From the NCBI GenBank assembly GCA_964493425.1, contig CAZBMW010000016.1:1-57730 (forward strand): 57,730 nt of DNA, read 5' to 3'. This DNA is from CAYLMG01 sp964493425 (GTDB lineage: Bacteria; Planctomycetota; Phycisphaerae; Sedimentisphaerales; Anaerobacaceae). Shown here one piece after another: positions 8,365-17,121 of this stretch (the first letter of the stretch is position 1; every line of letters begins with the position of its first letter). The notes under the pieces are model-generated. The model ran no database searches, was not told the DNA's origin, and was given only the letters and a program-made list of their open reading frames with translations. A program made the translations under genes and the position numbers.

Positions 8365-10314
8365 TTACAGAAGCTGAGTTTGGCTTTTTGATTTCGATTT
8401 TTTAATCTGCTGATTGAACATACGCAGTTGAATATTAATAGTACTTATTGCCCAGTCAACATAATGCAGTTTGTGGGTCGGGCGCCGATGGCCCTCATTC
8501 AATAAGCCCTGCTTGACAACTTCCAGAAACCGTCTTATAGCCTGCGGCCTGATTGCCGTCGGTTCATTCGACCATCTTTTTAGCTCTTCGTATTCTCTTT
8601 GTAATTTCCTGCTCTTTCTCAACTGATCAGCAGTCAGATAATCAGCGGGATTGTAGCCGAGCTGTAATCCTTTAAGGCATACAATAAGCGGCTCATAGTT
8701 GGCCCTTTGCTGCAGACGAATAAATTTATATTGTTGAACATAAGTGGTTGCCTGTGCAGGAGTTTTTTCAGCAACCGAGTCGTCGGCAACGTACCATTTT
8801 CTTTTGCTTGTCCTCGTGAAGACGAGCTCTTCACCACCTCTATACTGTTTTATCTCGTCGTGTCCCATTCTTGATACCCATAGTCTTCCGGTTCGTTTTA
8901 ATTCGGGACCACCGCCAAGAGCGAGCAGGCACTTTACAAAACTCAATGGTAGAATTTTCTGACGTCCAATCTGATTTTTCCTTAGCTGAAAAGATAAATG
9001 CAAGCTATGCGGTCGGATATCGTAAAATTTGACGATTTCGTTTATGAGCTGGTTCAGTGTCCACGGGTCAGCGGTTGCCGGCCTTGACAGCTCTCCTTCG
9101 ATATTCAATCTTCCCGGTGCAAGTTCAAGAAATCCGCAGCGCCTTTCAAGAGAGGTTGACCCGGTATGGTCATCAACGTAGCCGCCGAGTTTCCAGCTGA
9201 GCACGTCAAGGCAAAAATCGCAGAAATATTTGAAGCCGTCATATACCGAATCGGTCTTTTTTTGAATAGACCTTTGCGGCTCGACCGCTGCTGAGCCCAG
9301 ATTGCTGAACTCAAGCTCAACACCAAGAGGCACCAGGCCCGGATTGAAATGCGAACGTATATACTCAAGCTGGGCGCGAGCGATGCGATATTCAAAGATG
9401 CTCCGGGCAGCTCTAATGGCATATTTTACATAATCGAAGAGGTCGTTTTTATCATACGGCATCGAGTCGAGACATTGTTTTACAATTAAGTCCACCGAAC
9501 GGCTGTTTGCGTTAATCATTCTGAAAGCGGCAAGCAGACTGATAGAACGTTTGAAATACCTTTCCGAGGTGCGTATATGCTCCAGCTCAAAACGAAACTC
9601 TGTCTGGATTTTTTCATCAAGCTGATTAAGGATGACCTGTTTTACGACAAGGCCGAGATACTGCTCTATAAAAGGCCTCGCCTCGGGGTCGTCATAAAGA
9701 TGTCTTATGCTCCGTCTCGGCCTGTCAAGCTCGTGCTCAAGATAATAGTCACTGACGGCGTCCGTATGATAATGAGTTATAACAAGGTCTCTCTCAGTTG
9801 TTGCAAGCAGTTCCCTGTCGGCAGCACGCTCGATTTCAGCATCAGCGGTCCGGGCACCAGGCCGTGTCTTTTTCTCTAAGAATTCTTCAATCCTCTTTCG
9901 AAGCCATAATTCGTGTATGAGATTGACATGCCATCTGTCGCCGAAATGTCTTTTCATAGCTTCGTGACTGACCAGATAAGCCTGTGCCCAGACCGCGCCC
10001 TTAGCGGTATTTACCTGAACAGCTTCCCTGTCGTATCGTTTCCCCTCATATCTGTCGATTTCAGCCATTGCCGAGGCAGAGACATCATAGATTACGAGGC
10101 CTTCGATTTTTGAGGATGGATTTTTAACAGCATAAAAATAGACATTGTCCGGGCTCACGCTTCTATACTCAGCCAGCATAGCAGGCTCGGCAAGGAGCCG
10201 GTCTTTTCTTACCATTGCTGCATCAAGAGTGAAGCTCAGCCCGCTAACCGATTGAAAAACTCGGCTGTCGCGCAAGGAGCCATAAACAAACAGGTTATAT
10301 TCTTTCCCATCCAT
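8365..10314 (-). CDS. Fusion of gamma-glutamylcyclotransferase-like and amidoligase-like domains
   Basis: 649 residues. The N-terminus (about 5-115) is an AIG2/GGCT-type cyclotransferase fold: FVYGSLRDSRVF is the substrate-loop motif and EGLVIYDVS...YEGKRYDRE the conserved latter half. Residues about 120-330 are helical and unrecognised. Residues about 330-480 carry features of the glutamine-synthetase-like amidoligase superfamily: GVELEF, then DDHTGST with a following FLELAPG, and HSLHLSFQL resembling the metal-binding HxH strand. The last 100 residues are charged and helical. Family knowledge: GGCT and amidoligase genes are often neighbours and are thought to add and remove amide-linked amino acids. 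A TATAAT-type -10 at 10326-10331 (leftward) lies only about 12 nt before the ATG. The catalytic assignment is inferred. Confidence 0.7.
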   Translation of the reverse strand: MDGKEYNLFVYGSLRDSRVFQSVSGLSFTLDAAMVRKDRLLAEPAMLAEYRSVSPDNVYFYAVKNPSSKIEGLVIYDVSASAMAEIDRYEGKRYDREAVQVNTAKGAVWAQAYLVSHEAMKRHFGDRWHVNLIHELWLRKRIEEFLEKKTRPGARTADAEIERAADRELLATTERDLVITHYHTDAVSDYYLEHELDRPRRSIRHLYDDPEARPFIEQYLGLVVKQVILNQLDEKIQTEFRFELEHIRTSERYFKRSISLLAAFRMINANSRSVDLIVKQCLDSMPYDKNDLFDYVKYAIRAARSIFEYRIARAQLEYIRSHFNPGLVPLGVELEFSNLGSAAVEPQRSIQKKTDSVYDGFKYFCDFCLDVLSWKLGGYVDDHTGSTSLERRCGFLELAPGRLNIEGELSRPATADPWTLNQLINEIVKFYDIRPHSLHLSFQLRKNQIGRQKILPLSFVKCLLALGGGPELKRTGRLWVSRMGHDEIKQYRGGEELVFTRTSKRKWYVADDSVAEKTPAQATTYVQQYKFIRLQQRANYEPLIVCLKGLQLGYNPADYLTADQLRKSRKLQREYEELKRWSNEPTAIRPQAIRRFLEVVKQGLLNEGHRRPTHKLHYVDWAISTINIQLRMFNQQIKKSKSKSQTQLL

Positions 10315-10368
10315 ATTGGTCAGTTATTATAACAAAATTTTATTCTGATGTGTAAAACGAAACAAAAC

Positions 10369-11139
10369 TCAGGAGTGTTTTATTTTTCGATACAGCTTAA
10401 AAAGCTCTATGAATGCTCTGCAAACAACTTTCAAGTCAGCCCCCGTTTGAGTTCCCGCGGTACGGGGATAGTGATGGACGCCTTCTTGTGTGATGGTGTA
10501 GCCTTTTTTCACAGCCCTGGCAAGGATTTCAGTATCTATAAGCGCACCGCTGCTGCAAATAGTGATATTATCGAAGATTTGTCTTTTATAAACTTTAAAC
10601 GCACAGTCGATATCCTTCAGTTTCAATCCAAAGAGCAGGCAGACGAGTTTTGTCCAGCAATAGCCGTTAATCTTCCGAATGATATTGTCCTGCCGGTTTA
10701 TTCGATAACAGCTGACAATATCATAGCTCTGCATAAGTGGTATAAGGGGCGGCAATTCTTTAATATCAAACTGGCCGTCACCATCGGTATAAAAAACGAT
10801 TTCTTTGGTCGCAGCTTTGAAGCCGGATTGTAATGCAGCGCCATAGCCGAGATTGGTTTTATGGTGGACAACTTTTACATTCGAGTTCTGCTGAGCGATA
10901 GCGTCGGCGATTTTTCCAGTTTCATCCTTACTGCCGTCGTCCACGATAATCACCTCAAATTCAGCACCAAGATTTTGCAATACTTCAAGAGCCTGATTTA
11001 CAGTCCGCTGGACGTTTGCCTGTTCATTATAGCAGGGAAAGAAGACACTAATTGAGGGCGAAGAGGTTCGGTTTTGGGCCGGTTCCAAACCGCACCGACT
11101 AGATTTGTCAGAGTGTTGAGATCGATTTTTTTCTGTCAA
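10369..11139 (-). CDS. Glycosyltransferase family 2 (polyprenyl-phosphate sugar transferase-like)
   Basis: 256 residues, GT-A fold. ISVFFPCYNEQANV begins the domain, IIVDDGSKDETG and FYTDGDGQFD carry the nucleotide-sugar and metal-binding acidic residues (about 65-130). This resembles dolichol/undecaprenyl-phosphate mannosyl- or glucosyltransferases (DPM1/ArnC-like) but without C-terminal membrane helices. The gene begins 3 nt after the stop of the giant membrane-protein gene, so the two are cotranscribed: this enzyme could make a polyprenyl-phosphate sugar used by that partner. The first 28 residues are poorly conserved-looking, so the real start may be slightly internal. Confidence 0.85.
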   Translation of the reverse strand: MTEKNRSQHSDKSSRCGLEPAQNRTSSPSISVFFPCYNEQANVQRTVNQALEVLQNLGAEFEVIIVDDGSKDETGKIADAIAQQNSNVKVVHHKTNLGYGAALQSGFKAATKEIVFYTDGDGQFDIKELPPLIPLMQSYDIVSCYRINRQDNIIRKINGYCWTKLVCLLFGLKLKDIDCAFKVYKRQIFDNITICSSGALIDTEILARAVKKGYTITQEGVHHYPRTAGTQTGADLKVVCRAFIELFKLYRKIKHS

Positions 11140-11142
11140 TAG

Positions 11143-14100
11143 CTACCACCTTTTACTTTCAATTATGACCTTTGTATCTTCTTCCAACCCTCTGACCTTG
11201 CTTGCGTAAAACGAGGCTTTTTCATCGTTTTTGAGCTCTTTTTCAATCAATCCAAGATACCTTCCGGCAATCATCGCAGCAAAAGCTCTGTCGTGGAAAG
11301 AGTCTTGTTTTTTATACTTATCCATATTCTGCATAAAATCGTCAAAATATTGTCTGCAAAACTGTATGACGCGTGGTTTCAGGTCTTCAAATCTTGCTGC
11401 GAAGTTTATCCATTCCATTGGCGTCCGTGAAGGATAGGCGTTGCAGGCCCTTATAGCAAGTTCGAGCCCTTCTTTCTTGTCTCCAGAACCACTCGAGAGT
11501 ACATAATAGGACAGTATCAGATCTTTTGAGAACTGGTTCGGGTAAATGGTCCGGCCTGTAGAAATACCTTCAATGAGTTTTTGAGCCTGCGGATGACGCC
11601 TGTTGACATAAAGCCTCTGCTTGTTATTAAAAAATACCAGTAACCAGTTCCGATTAGCTTCAAGGCCTTTTACAAAGTCGCTGCCGAATTGGGCGACAGG
11701 CATAAGAACGACCCAGACATCATATTTTCGCAGCTGCTCATCGATCCAGTTACCGACTTGTTTATAATCAATACTTATACCCCTGACCCTGGCGCTTCTG
11801 ACATCCGGGCCTCCGGACATAATATATGACCAGAGCTTATAAATATCGGGCTCATAAGCTGCCTGTGCCCTCCCATCCATAAACAGCCGCAGGGGTGTTT
11901 TTCCGGTATTCGGATCCGGCTGCTGTCCCCAGGCGATGAAACCGCCCTCAGTCCAGTAATTAAACATTTTACCTTCAAGCTTATTATCCTTTATAAACTT
12001 TAAGGCATAGAAGGGCTTGGCGTCTGAGGCGGTCATTCTCATAAAGACGCTTGTCAGCTTATCATCCGTAGGCCAGGCATCGAGATAAATCCGTTTAAAT
12101 TTAAGCGTCCAGTAAGTGCCGAGATAAGCAACGATGGCAGCCGACACAATGATGAAAAAGCTGCGAAGGTTATTTGAAATTTGCGGGACGACAAGTTTGC
12201 CCTCTTTGTAGAAGCTAAGTGAAGCAGAAAGGCAACGCACCAGTTGCTCAACAAACAACGCCAGCAGCGGGCAGACGGCGATGGCAGCTATTGGTATAAA
12301 TCTTCTCATATCCACAGCCATATAAATTGTAAGAAATGCAATCGCAACCAAGGCTATATCTATTTTAGGGAGCTGGAAAACATCATAATCTTCGCTTTTA
12401 TCAACACCTTCATTCTCCGGGATTTCAGACAAGATTTTTTTCAAATAAGGTTTAAACCACCAGATACATATAACAAGAATATTAACAATATAAAGGAAGA
12501 TAAAAAGATGGTCATAGTTAGGTCTGGCGTTATTAATAAATTTCGGCCTCCACATAACTCTAGTGTCCTTCAGATATTTTAGAGCTGAAAATCTTGCCCA
12601 TACCCAGTCGAAACAAGACCGAAACCACGCACCGACAGTAGCCAGGAAAGAATCAGCTTCTTCAAAGTGCCATTGCGGCACCCGGAATCTGAAAGGATTG
12701 AAGATGAAAATCATCAGTATTAAAGAGACAACTGCTGATACAGTCACAGATACAATATAGACAGGCTTAGTTTTAATCTTCTTTGAAAAGAGCGAGGCAA
12801 TGGTACGCATAATCATATACGCCGGCAGGATAAGAAATGGATAGATATATCGGCCCGCATAAGTCGTTTTGATTTTAGTAAACCACAAAAGTGACCCTCG
12901 ACCCTCGGGATAAGCAGTCCATAATGCGAAGAGTACAAGTAAAGGCATAAGATAAATGAAGCGGATATTCCTATAGATACTTGCAAGCAAAATTATTACA
13001 AAAAGGGCACAGATTATAAAACTGACATAGTCGTAATCGATGAACGAAAAGGCGAGCAGGGTTGTCCAGCAGATGATAACAGCCGACATAAAGCCGAAAA
13101 TTTTAATTTGAATATCAAACATACTTTTTTGTGCATCAAGCTGACCCTTGGGTGCAGTGAGCAATCTCGGCTTCATAACACGAGAAAAGAACCAGAAAAA
13201 AGGAACGGTAATACTCAAAATAAGCATAATAAAAAACGGATAACTTGTACCGACGGGATTCATCCATTCAAAACCCGCATGCCATTCATTGACGTTGCGC
13301 CACATTTCGGCGTGCTTGCTGATGCTGATAACAAAGGTATGCGTGAGATTGGTTAGATGAAAGGGGTTGAAAATAATCATCGCAATAAAAGCAACAGCAG
13401 CCGCTCCGATTGCATGATAGATGCCTTTTCGCTTGATTGAGACAAGTTTATTTTTAAAAACGATAAGCAAAACATCGATGAACGCAACAACCAGAAAAAG
13501 AAAAAACAATGCAAACTTTTTCGGACCGATTTCCTCCGGCCTGAGCATATCCCAATTGATTCTCTTCAAAGTCATATAAAATATCGGCCAGGCCGTTATA
13601 TTGTATAATAGGATAGCCAATATTTTTGGCAGCAGAGCCAAAATATGAAGACCTACAAAAGGTACGAGCATTAGGAACACATAAAGATATCCACCATGGA
13701 CGTTGCACCAGAAAACAGTGAGTGGGACAATGAGCCAGATATAAAGGATATTGCGATAAGTCACGAGGACAAGGACAAGCAGATAAAAGGCGACAAGCAG
13801 ATTTGAGAAACCGGCGGGCCTGACGTCGAAGTATGAACGTCCGGTGAAGAGAGCAAAACAGGCAAATGCTGCAGCAAGCATCGGATTGACGCCCAACAGC
13901 CGAGCAGTGTAATAGACACAAATAATAGTGAGGATATAAATCGCGAACTTCCAGTAAACAAGAGCATTTGAAGTAAAAGTATCAGAAGGCGTATAAGTCG
14001 ACTTTGGAACAAGTGAATAAAAAATGACGTGTGTTAGCCAGTTCTGGTTTATCCAGCCGGTAGGGTGAATCCAATGCACAAATGATTTTTTCCACTCAGG

Positions 14101-14451
14101 CCAGTTCTCGTAGTTTTCACACTTGTCCGCCCACCACCTCATAAGAGAATTTTTCACACCTTTTTTGCTTCCGGCTTCGCTTCTAAGCAGTTTTGCATAT
14201 TTGTCCATCGACTGTTTTGTTGGTCCCGGCCTGTGAGAGTTCGCACTGAAAGGCTCGTTCGTATCAACGCCGTGATTGACGAAATGCCTGCCGCAGGCCA
14301 TAGCAACCCAGGTGTCACCTGCACCTACCATATGTGTGCACGCATGAAGGGCAAAGATGAGCATAGCAATCCAGCCGATAACCATAGGCCAGCCGGAAAA
14401 CGCAGGCCTGATTTTGACTTTTTTGTCAATATTATTTAATATCTGAGTCAT
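11143..14451 (-). CDS. Giant polytopic membrane protein, GT-C glycosyltransferase-like
   Basis: 1102 residues with at least a dozen hydrophobic segments between residues about 20 and 800 and a soluble C-terminal third. The first loop has GDTWVAMACGRHFVNHGVDTNEPFS and then WINQNWLTHVIFYSL, the arrangement seen in large bacterial membrane proteins of GT-C type in which the first periplasmic loop holds an acidic catalytic motif. The C-terminal region has a FNYWTEGGFIAW...LFMDGRAQAAYEPDIY segment, also typical of these proteins. Probable role: transferring a sugar from a lipid carrier outside the membrane, in partnership with the GT2 enzyme immediately downstream. The substrate is unknown; function is inferred by resemblance only. 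Confidence 0.7.
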   Translation of the reverse strand: MTQILNNIDKKVKIRPAFSGWPMVIGWIAMLIFALHACTHMVGAGDTWVAMACGRHFVNHGVDTNEPFSANSHRPGPTKQSMDKYAKLLRSEAGSKKGVKNSLMRWWADKCENYENWPEWKKSFVHWIHPTGWINQNWLTHVIFYSLVPKSTYTPSDTFTSNALVYWKFAIYILTIICVYYTARLLGVNPMLAAAFACFALFTGRSYFDVRPAGFSNLLVAFYLLVLVLVTYRNILYIWLIVPLTVFWCNVHGGYLYVFLMLVPFVGLHILALLPKILAILLYNITAWPIFYMTLKRINWDMLRPEEIGPKKFALFFLFLVVAFIDVLLIVFKNKLVSIKRKGIYHAIGAAAVAFIAMIIFNPFHLTNLTHTFVISISKHAEMWRNVNEWHAGFEWMNPVGTSYPFFIMLILSITVPFFWFFSRVMKPRLLTAPKGQLDAQKSMFDIQIKIFGFMSAVIICWTTLLAFSFIDYDYVSFIICALFVIILLASIYRNIRFIYLMPLLVLFALWTAYPEGRGSLLWFTKIKTTYAGRYIYPFLILPAYMIMRTIASLFSKKIKTKPVYIVSVTVSAVVSLILMIFIFNPFRFRVPQWHFEEADSFLATVGAWFRSCFDWVWARFSALKYLKDTRVMWRPKFINNARPNYDHLFIFLYIVNILVICIWWFKPYLKKILSEIPENEGVDKSEDYDVFQLPKIDIALVAIAFLTIYMAVDMRRFIPIAAIAVCPLLALFVEQLVRCLSASLSFYKEGKLVVPQISNNLRSFFIIVSAAIVAYLGTYWTLKFKRIYLDAWPTDDKLTSVFMRMTASDAKPFYALKFIKDNKLEGKMFNYWTEGGFIAWGQQPDPNTGKTPLRLFMDGRAQAAYEPDIYKLWSYIMSGGPDVRSARVRGISIDYKQVGNWIDEQLRKYDVWVVLMPVAQFGSDFVKGLEANRNWLLVFFNNKQRLYVNRRHPQAQKLIEGISTGRTIYPNQFSKDLILSYYVLSSGSGDKKEGLELAIRACNAYPSRTPMEWINFAARFEDLKPRVIQFCRQYFDDFMQNMDKYKKQDSFHDRAFAAMIAGRYLGLIEKELKNDEKASFYASKVRGLEEDTKVIIESKRW

Positions 14452-14519
14452 TTACTTAATCCTGAAACTACTTAAATTAGTATTAGCATAAATAACGAAC
14501 AATCACCGTCAGGAATAAA

Positions 14520-14548
14520 ATAATAATTTCTAAATATAATATCGTCAA
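14520..14548 (-). promoter_or_regulatory. Sigma-70-type promoter for the membrane protein / GT2 operon
   Basis: Leftward: TTGACG (14548-14543), 17-nt spacer, TATTAT (14525-14520). Transcription would begin near 14513, about 60 nt before the ATG at 14451. Confidence 0.6.
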
Positions 14549-14640
14549 GCAATGCTTGTTATCTTGTGGATTTCGCTGCAAAAAATTAATCTATTATCAC
14601 TTTCTTTTGATGTATTCTCAAGGATTTTAAGTATTTAAAA

Positions 14641-15021
14641 TTATAAAAAGTCAATGACATCTACGTGGTTAATGTCTTCGGTGAGGACGTTTCGTTCATC
14701 CAGATAATAGTACTGAAGAGCATTCGGATAACATAGCTTAGTATCAAATGGTAACGATTCTATATTAGCATTTGAAGAAGGAATGCTCAGGTTAACCATA
14801 AAAATAAGCGTAATAAATAAAATTATTACAGCCGCTACGGCGCCGAGGTTAAATTTCCATTTATATGATAAAGTCTGTGTTTCCAGCTCGTTTGGCAATA
14901 TTCCTGAAAGGATTTTGTCTTCAAGCCGTTCAGGGACAGGGACATCTGTAAGTGTGCCCAGATACTTTCTAAGAGTTTTTAACTTCATGTTTTTCAGGTT
15001 TCGTTTTTTATGCAGCTTCAT
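14641..15021 (-). CDS. Small single-pass membrane protein, candidate anti-sigma partner
   Basis: 126 residues: a basic N-terminal half (about 1-55), one hydrophobic helix (about 58-80, AVAAVIILFITLIFMVNL) and a short outer tail. It starts 12 nt after the stop of the ECF sigma factor gene and has AAAGGTG as ribosome binding site. Position, topology and size fit an anti-sigma factor or a membrane sensor for the sigma factor. There is no zinc-finger HxxxCxxC motif, so it would be a non-canonical one. No family was recognised; the role is inferred from the neighbour. Confidence 0.65.
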   Translation of the reverse strand: MKLHKKRNLKNMKLKTLRKYLGTLTDVPVPERLEDKILSGILPNELETQTLSYKWKFNLGAVAAVIILFITLIFMVNLSIPSSNANIESLPFDTKLCYPNALQYYYLDERNVLTEDINHVDVIDFL

Positions 15022-15033
15022 AATCGCACCTTT

Positions 15034-15576
15034 TCAACTCAAAAAAGATTTTAGTTTTTTAAGAGACCGTTTAGCAAGCCACCTGGCAGTACCTGCCGGC
15101 ACATCAAGCACCTCAGCTATATGTCGATATTTTAAGCCCTGGATATAGTGCAGGACAATCAAATCGTATTCTATCGGTTCGAGCTTTTTCATAGCTTCAT
15201 ACAGGCAATCGAAAATTTCGTTATTTATTAACTTCTGTAGAGGATCATCATTATTCAACGCAGCTTCAGTAACCGATTTAATTTTATCAATGACATTGTC
15301 CTTCGCTTTTAACCGTCTTCTTATGTCAATGAACTTATTATAAGCTATTTTATGTAGCCAGGTTTTTATTGACGCTTTTGCCCTGAACTTTTCTATGTTA
15401 GATATCGCCGTTACAAAAGTATCCTGTGTCAGGTCTTCGGCAAGCTCTTTATTCTTTGTCAAATAAATTAAAAATCGGTATATATCCTTATAATTTTGGC
15501 GAACAAGTGCTTCATAAGCAGCTCGTCTGTTTTTTTTTATTAACCTCAGTATTTTATGTTCCGTCCACCTCGGCAC
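15034..15576 (-). CDS. ECF-type RNA polymerase sigma factor
   Basis: 180 residues. Region 2 (about 22-90) has YKDIYRFLIYLTKNKELAEDLTQDTFV and the KTWLHKIAYNKFIDIRR continuation typical of sigma-70 region 2. Region 4 (about 125-178) has EYDLIVLHYIQGLKYRHIAEVL followed by a helix-turn-helix. Regions 1 and 3 are absent, as in extracytoplasmic-function sigma factors. GTG start with GGAG 6 nt upstream. It forms a two-gene unit with the membrane protein at 14641-15021; the regulon cannot be seen from here. Confidence 0.93.
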   Translation of the reverse strand: MPRWTEHKILRLIKKNRRAAYEALVRQNYKDIYRFLIYLTKNKELAEDLTQDTFVTAISNIEKFRAKASIKTWLHKIAYNKFIDIRRRLKAKDNVIDKIKSVTEAALNNDDPLQKLINNEIFDCLYEAMKKLEPIEYDLIVLHYIQGLKYRHIAEVLDVPAGTARWLAKRSLKKLKSFLS

Positions 15577-15750
15577 TTAAATCTCCAATAGGACCGTACT
15601 CTTTTGAGATAAATCATCACACGCTTAGACGTATATACGGCCTTTCCTGTTGGTGAAAAATGGAAATCTTTAAATTTGTATCAATATATAAGCAAGACAG
15701 ACTCGCATCAATGAGGTATTCTTTAGAGCCGGCATTGAAAAAGATTATAA

Positions 15751-16944
15751 TTATTTTTTCAGCCAGTTTTCGAGTCGCTCGAGCCCTTTTTCAATCTGCT
15801 GCATTGACGTTGCAAAGCTCAGCCTGACATTATTATCACAACCGAAAGGCTCACCGGGAACAACAGCTACATTCGCTTGTTCCAATAGCGCCTTTGCAAA
15901 ATCCATACTGCCGCCAATCCTTGCCCCGTTTATGGTCCTGCCGAAATATGCGGATACATCAGGAAAACAATAAAAAGCGCCTGTCGGCTCGGTGCAGCTA
16001 ATACCTTCGATACTATTGAGTTTGCCGGACATAAGCTTTGCTCGTTTTTCGAATTCGCATCTCATTTTCTCGATGGTCTCAGCCGCTACCGGATTTGTCA
16101 AAGCCTCGATGGCTGCATCCTGGATAAAAGTAACCGGATTCGATGTCATATGCGATTGAAGCCTGCCCATAGCTTTTATTACATCGAGCGGCCCTGCCGC
16201 ATAACCTAATCGCCACCCCGTCATCGAGAAGGTTTTGCTCAGCCCGTTAAGTGTGATAGTCCTGCTATAGGCATCTTCACTCATCGAAGCGAAGCTGACA
16301 AACTTCGTGTCACCATAGATAAGCTTTTCGTAGATTTCATCGGAGACAACCATAACATCAGTACCTTCGAGAACCTTGGCAAGCCCCGAAAGCTCATCGG
16401 GGCTGTAGGTGAAACCGCCCGGATTGTTCGGCGAATTCAGCAACAACATTGCGGTTCTTTTCGTGATTGCACCTTTTAGCTGAGCCGGCGTAATCTTATA
16501 ATCTGTCTCCTTCGTTGCTTTCAAAAATACCGCCTTGGCCTCGGCGAGCTTTATTGTTTCGGTATAAGTGACCCAGTATGGAGTTTGCAAAATAACTTCG
16601 TCACCGGCATCGAGCGTCGCCTGCATTGCCAGGTAGATGGAATGCTTGCCGCCGATATTCACAACAATCTGCTCGGCAGAATAGTCCAGGCCATTCTCTC
16701 TTTTTAGCTTTTGCGCAATGACAGCTTTTAATTCGGGTGTCCCTGAAGCTGCGGTGTATTTTGTCCTGCCCGCTTTCATAGCTTTTATCGCGGCTTCCTT
16801 GATAAAATCAGGCGTATCGAAATCAGGCTCGCCCGCACCGAAACTTACCACATCGACGCCCTGCTTTTTCATCTCCTTCGCTCTTGCAGTAACCGCAAGG
16901 GTCGCTGACGGCGGAACAGCCTGTGCTCTTCGACTTACCTTCAT
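15751..16944 (-). CDS. aspC: Aspartate aminotransferase (class I, PLP-dependent)
   Basis: 397 residues, full length for the aspartate transaminase subgroup typical of thermophilic and many environmental bacteria. The PLP-lysine motif is NGLSKTFSMTGWRLGY (lysine near residue 235); GAGEPDFDTP near the N-terminus, NSPNNPGG (about 170) and VSDEIYEKL (about 200) are the conserved cofactor and substrate elements, and RLSFATS near the C-terminus holds the carboxylate-binding Arg. It interconverts aspartate and oxaloacetate with glutamate/2-oxoglutarate; some members also handle prephenate. AAGGAT lies upstream of the ATG. Stands alone. Confidence 0.92.
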   Translation of the reverse strand: MKVSRRAQAVPPSATLAVTARAKEMKKQGVDVVSFGAGEPDFDTPDFIKEAAIKAMKAGRTKYTAASGTPELKAVIAQKLKRENGLDYSAEQIVVNIGGKHSIYLAMQATLDAGDEVILQTPYWVTYTETIKLAEAKAVFLKATKETDYKITPAQLKGAITKRTAMLLLNSPNNPGGFTYSPDELSGLAKVLEGTDVMVVSDEIYEKLIYGDTKFVSFASMSEDAYSRTITLNGLSKTFSMTGWRLGYAAGPLDVIKAMGRLQSHMTSNPVTFIQDAAIEALTNPVAAETIEKMRCEFEKRAKLMSGKLNSIEGISCTEPTGAFYCFPDVSAYFGRTINGARIGGSMDFAKALLEQANVAVVPGEPFGCDNNVRLSFATSMQQIEKGLERLENWLKK

Positions 16945-17057
16945 TTTCTTATCCTTAAATTTCAGATTCCAGGAACAGTTTTAGAGAGCAGCCCTTTGGA
17001 AGCCTTGCTTTTGCGCGGTGATGTATTAAAACAAAAAATTTGTAAAGGTCAAGAACT

Positions 17058-17086
17058 TTGATTTATATCGCCAAAAAAAGTAAAAT
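17058..17086 (+). promoter_or_regulatory. Sigma-70-type promoter for the radical SAM gene
   Basis: TTGATT (17058-17063), 17-nt spacer, TAAAAT (17081-17086). Transcription would start near 17093, upstream of the ATG at 17122. Confidence 0.5.
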
Positions 17087-17121
17087 AGCTAAACGCAGTC
17101 TTGTTAAATGTAGAGCCAGAT

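Noticed and set aside
10348..10833. 161-residue frame opposite the GT2 gene
   Set aside because: Antisense shadow; the GT2 motifs are on the other strand.
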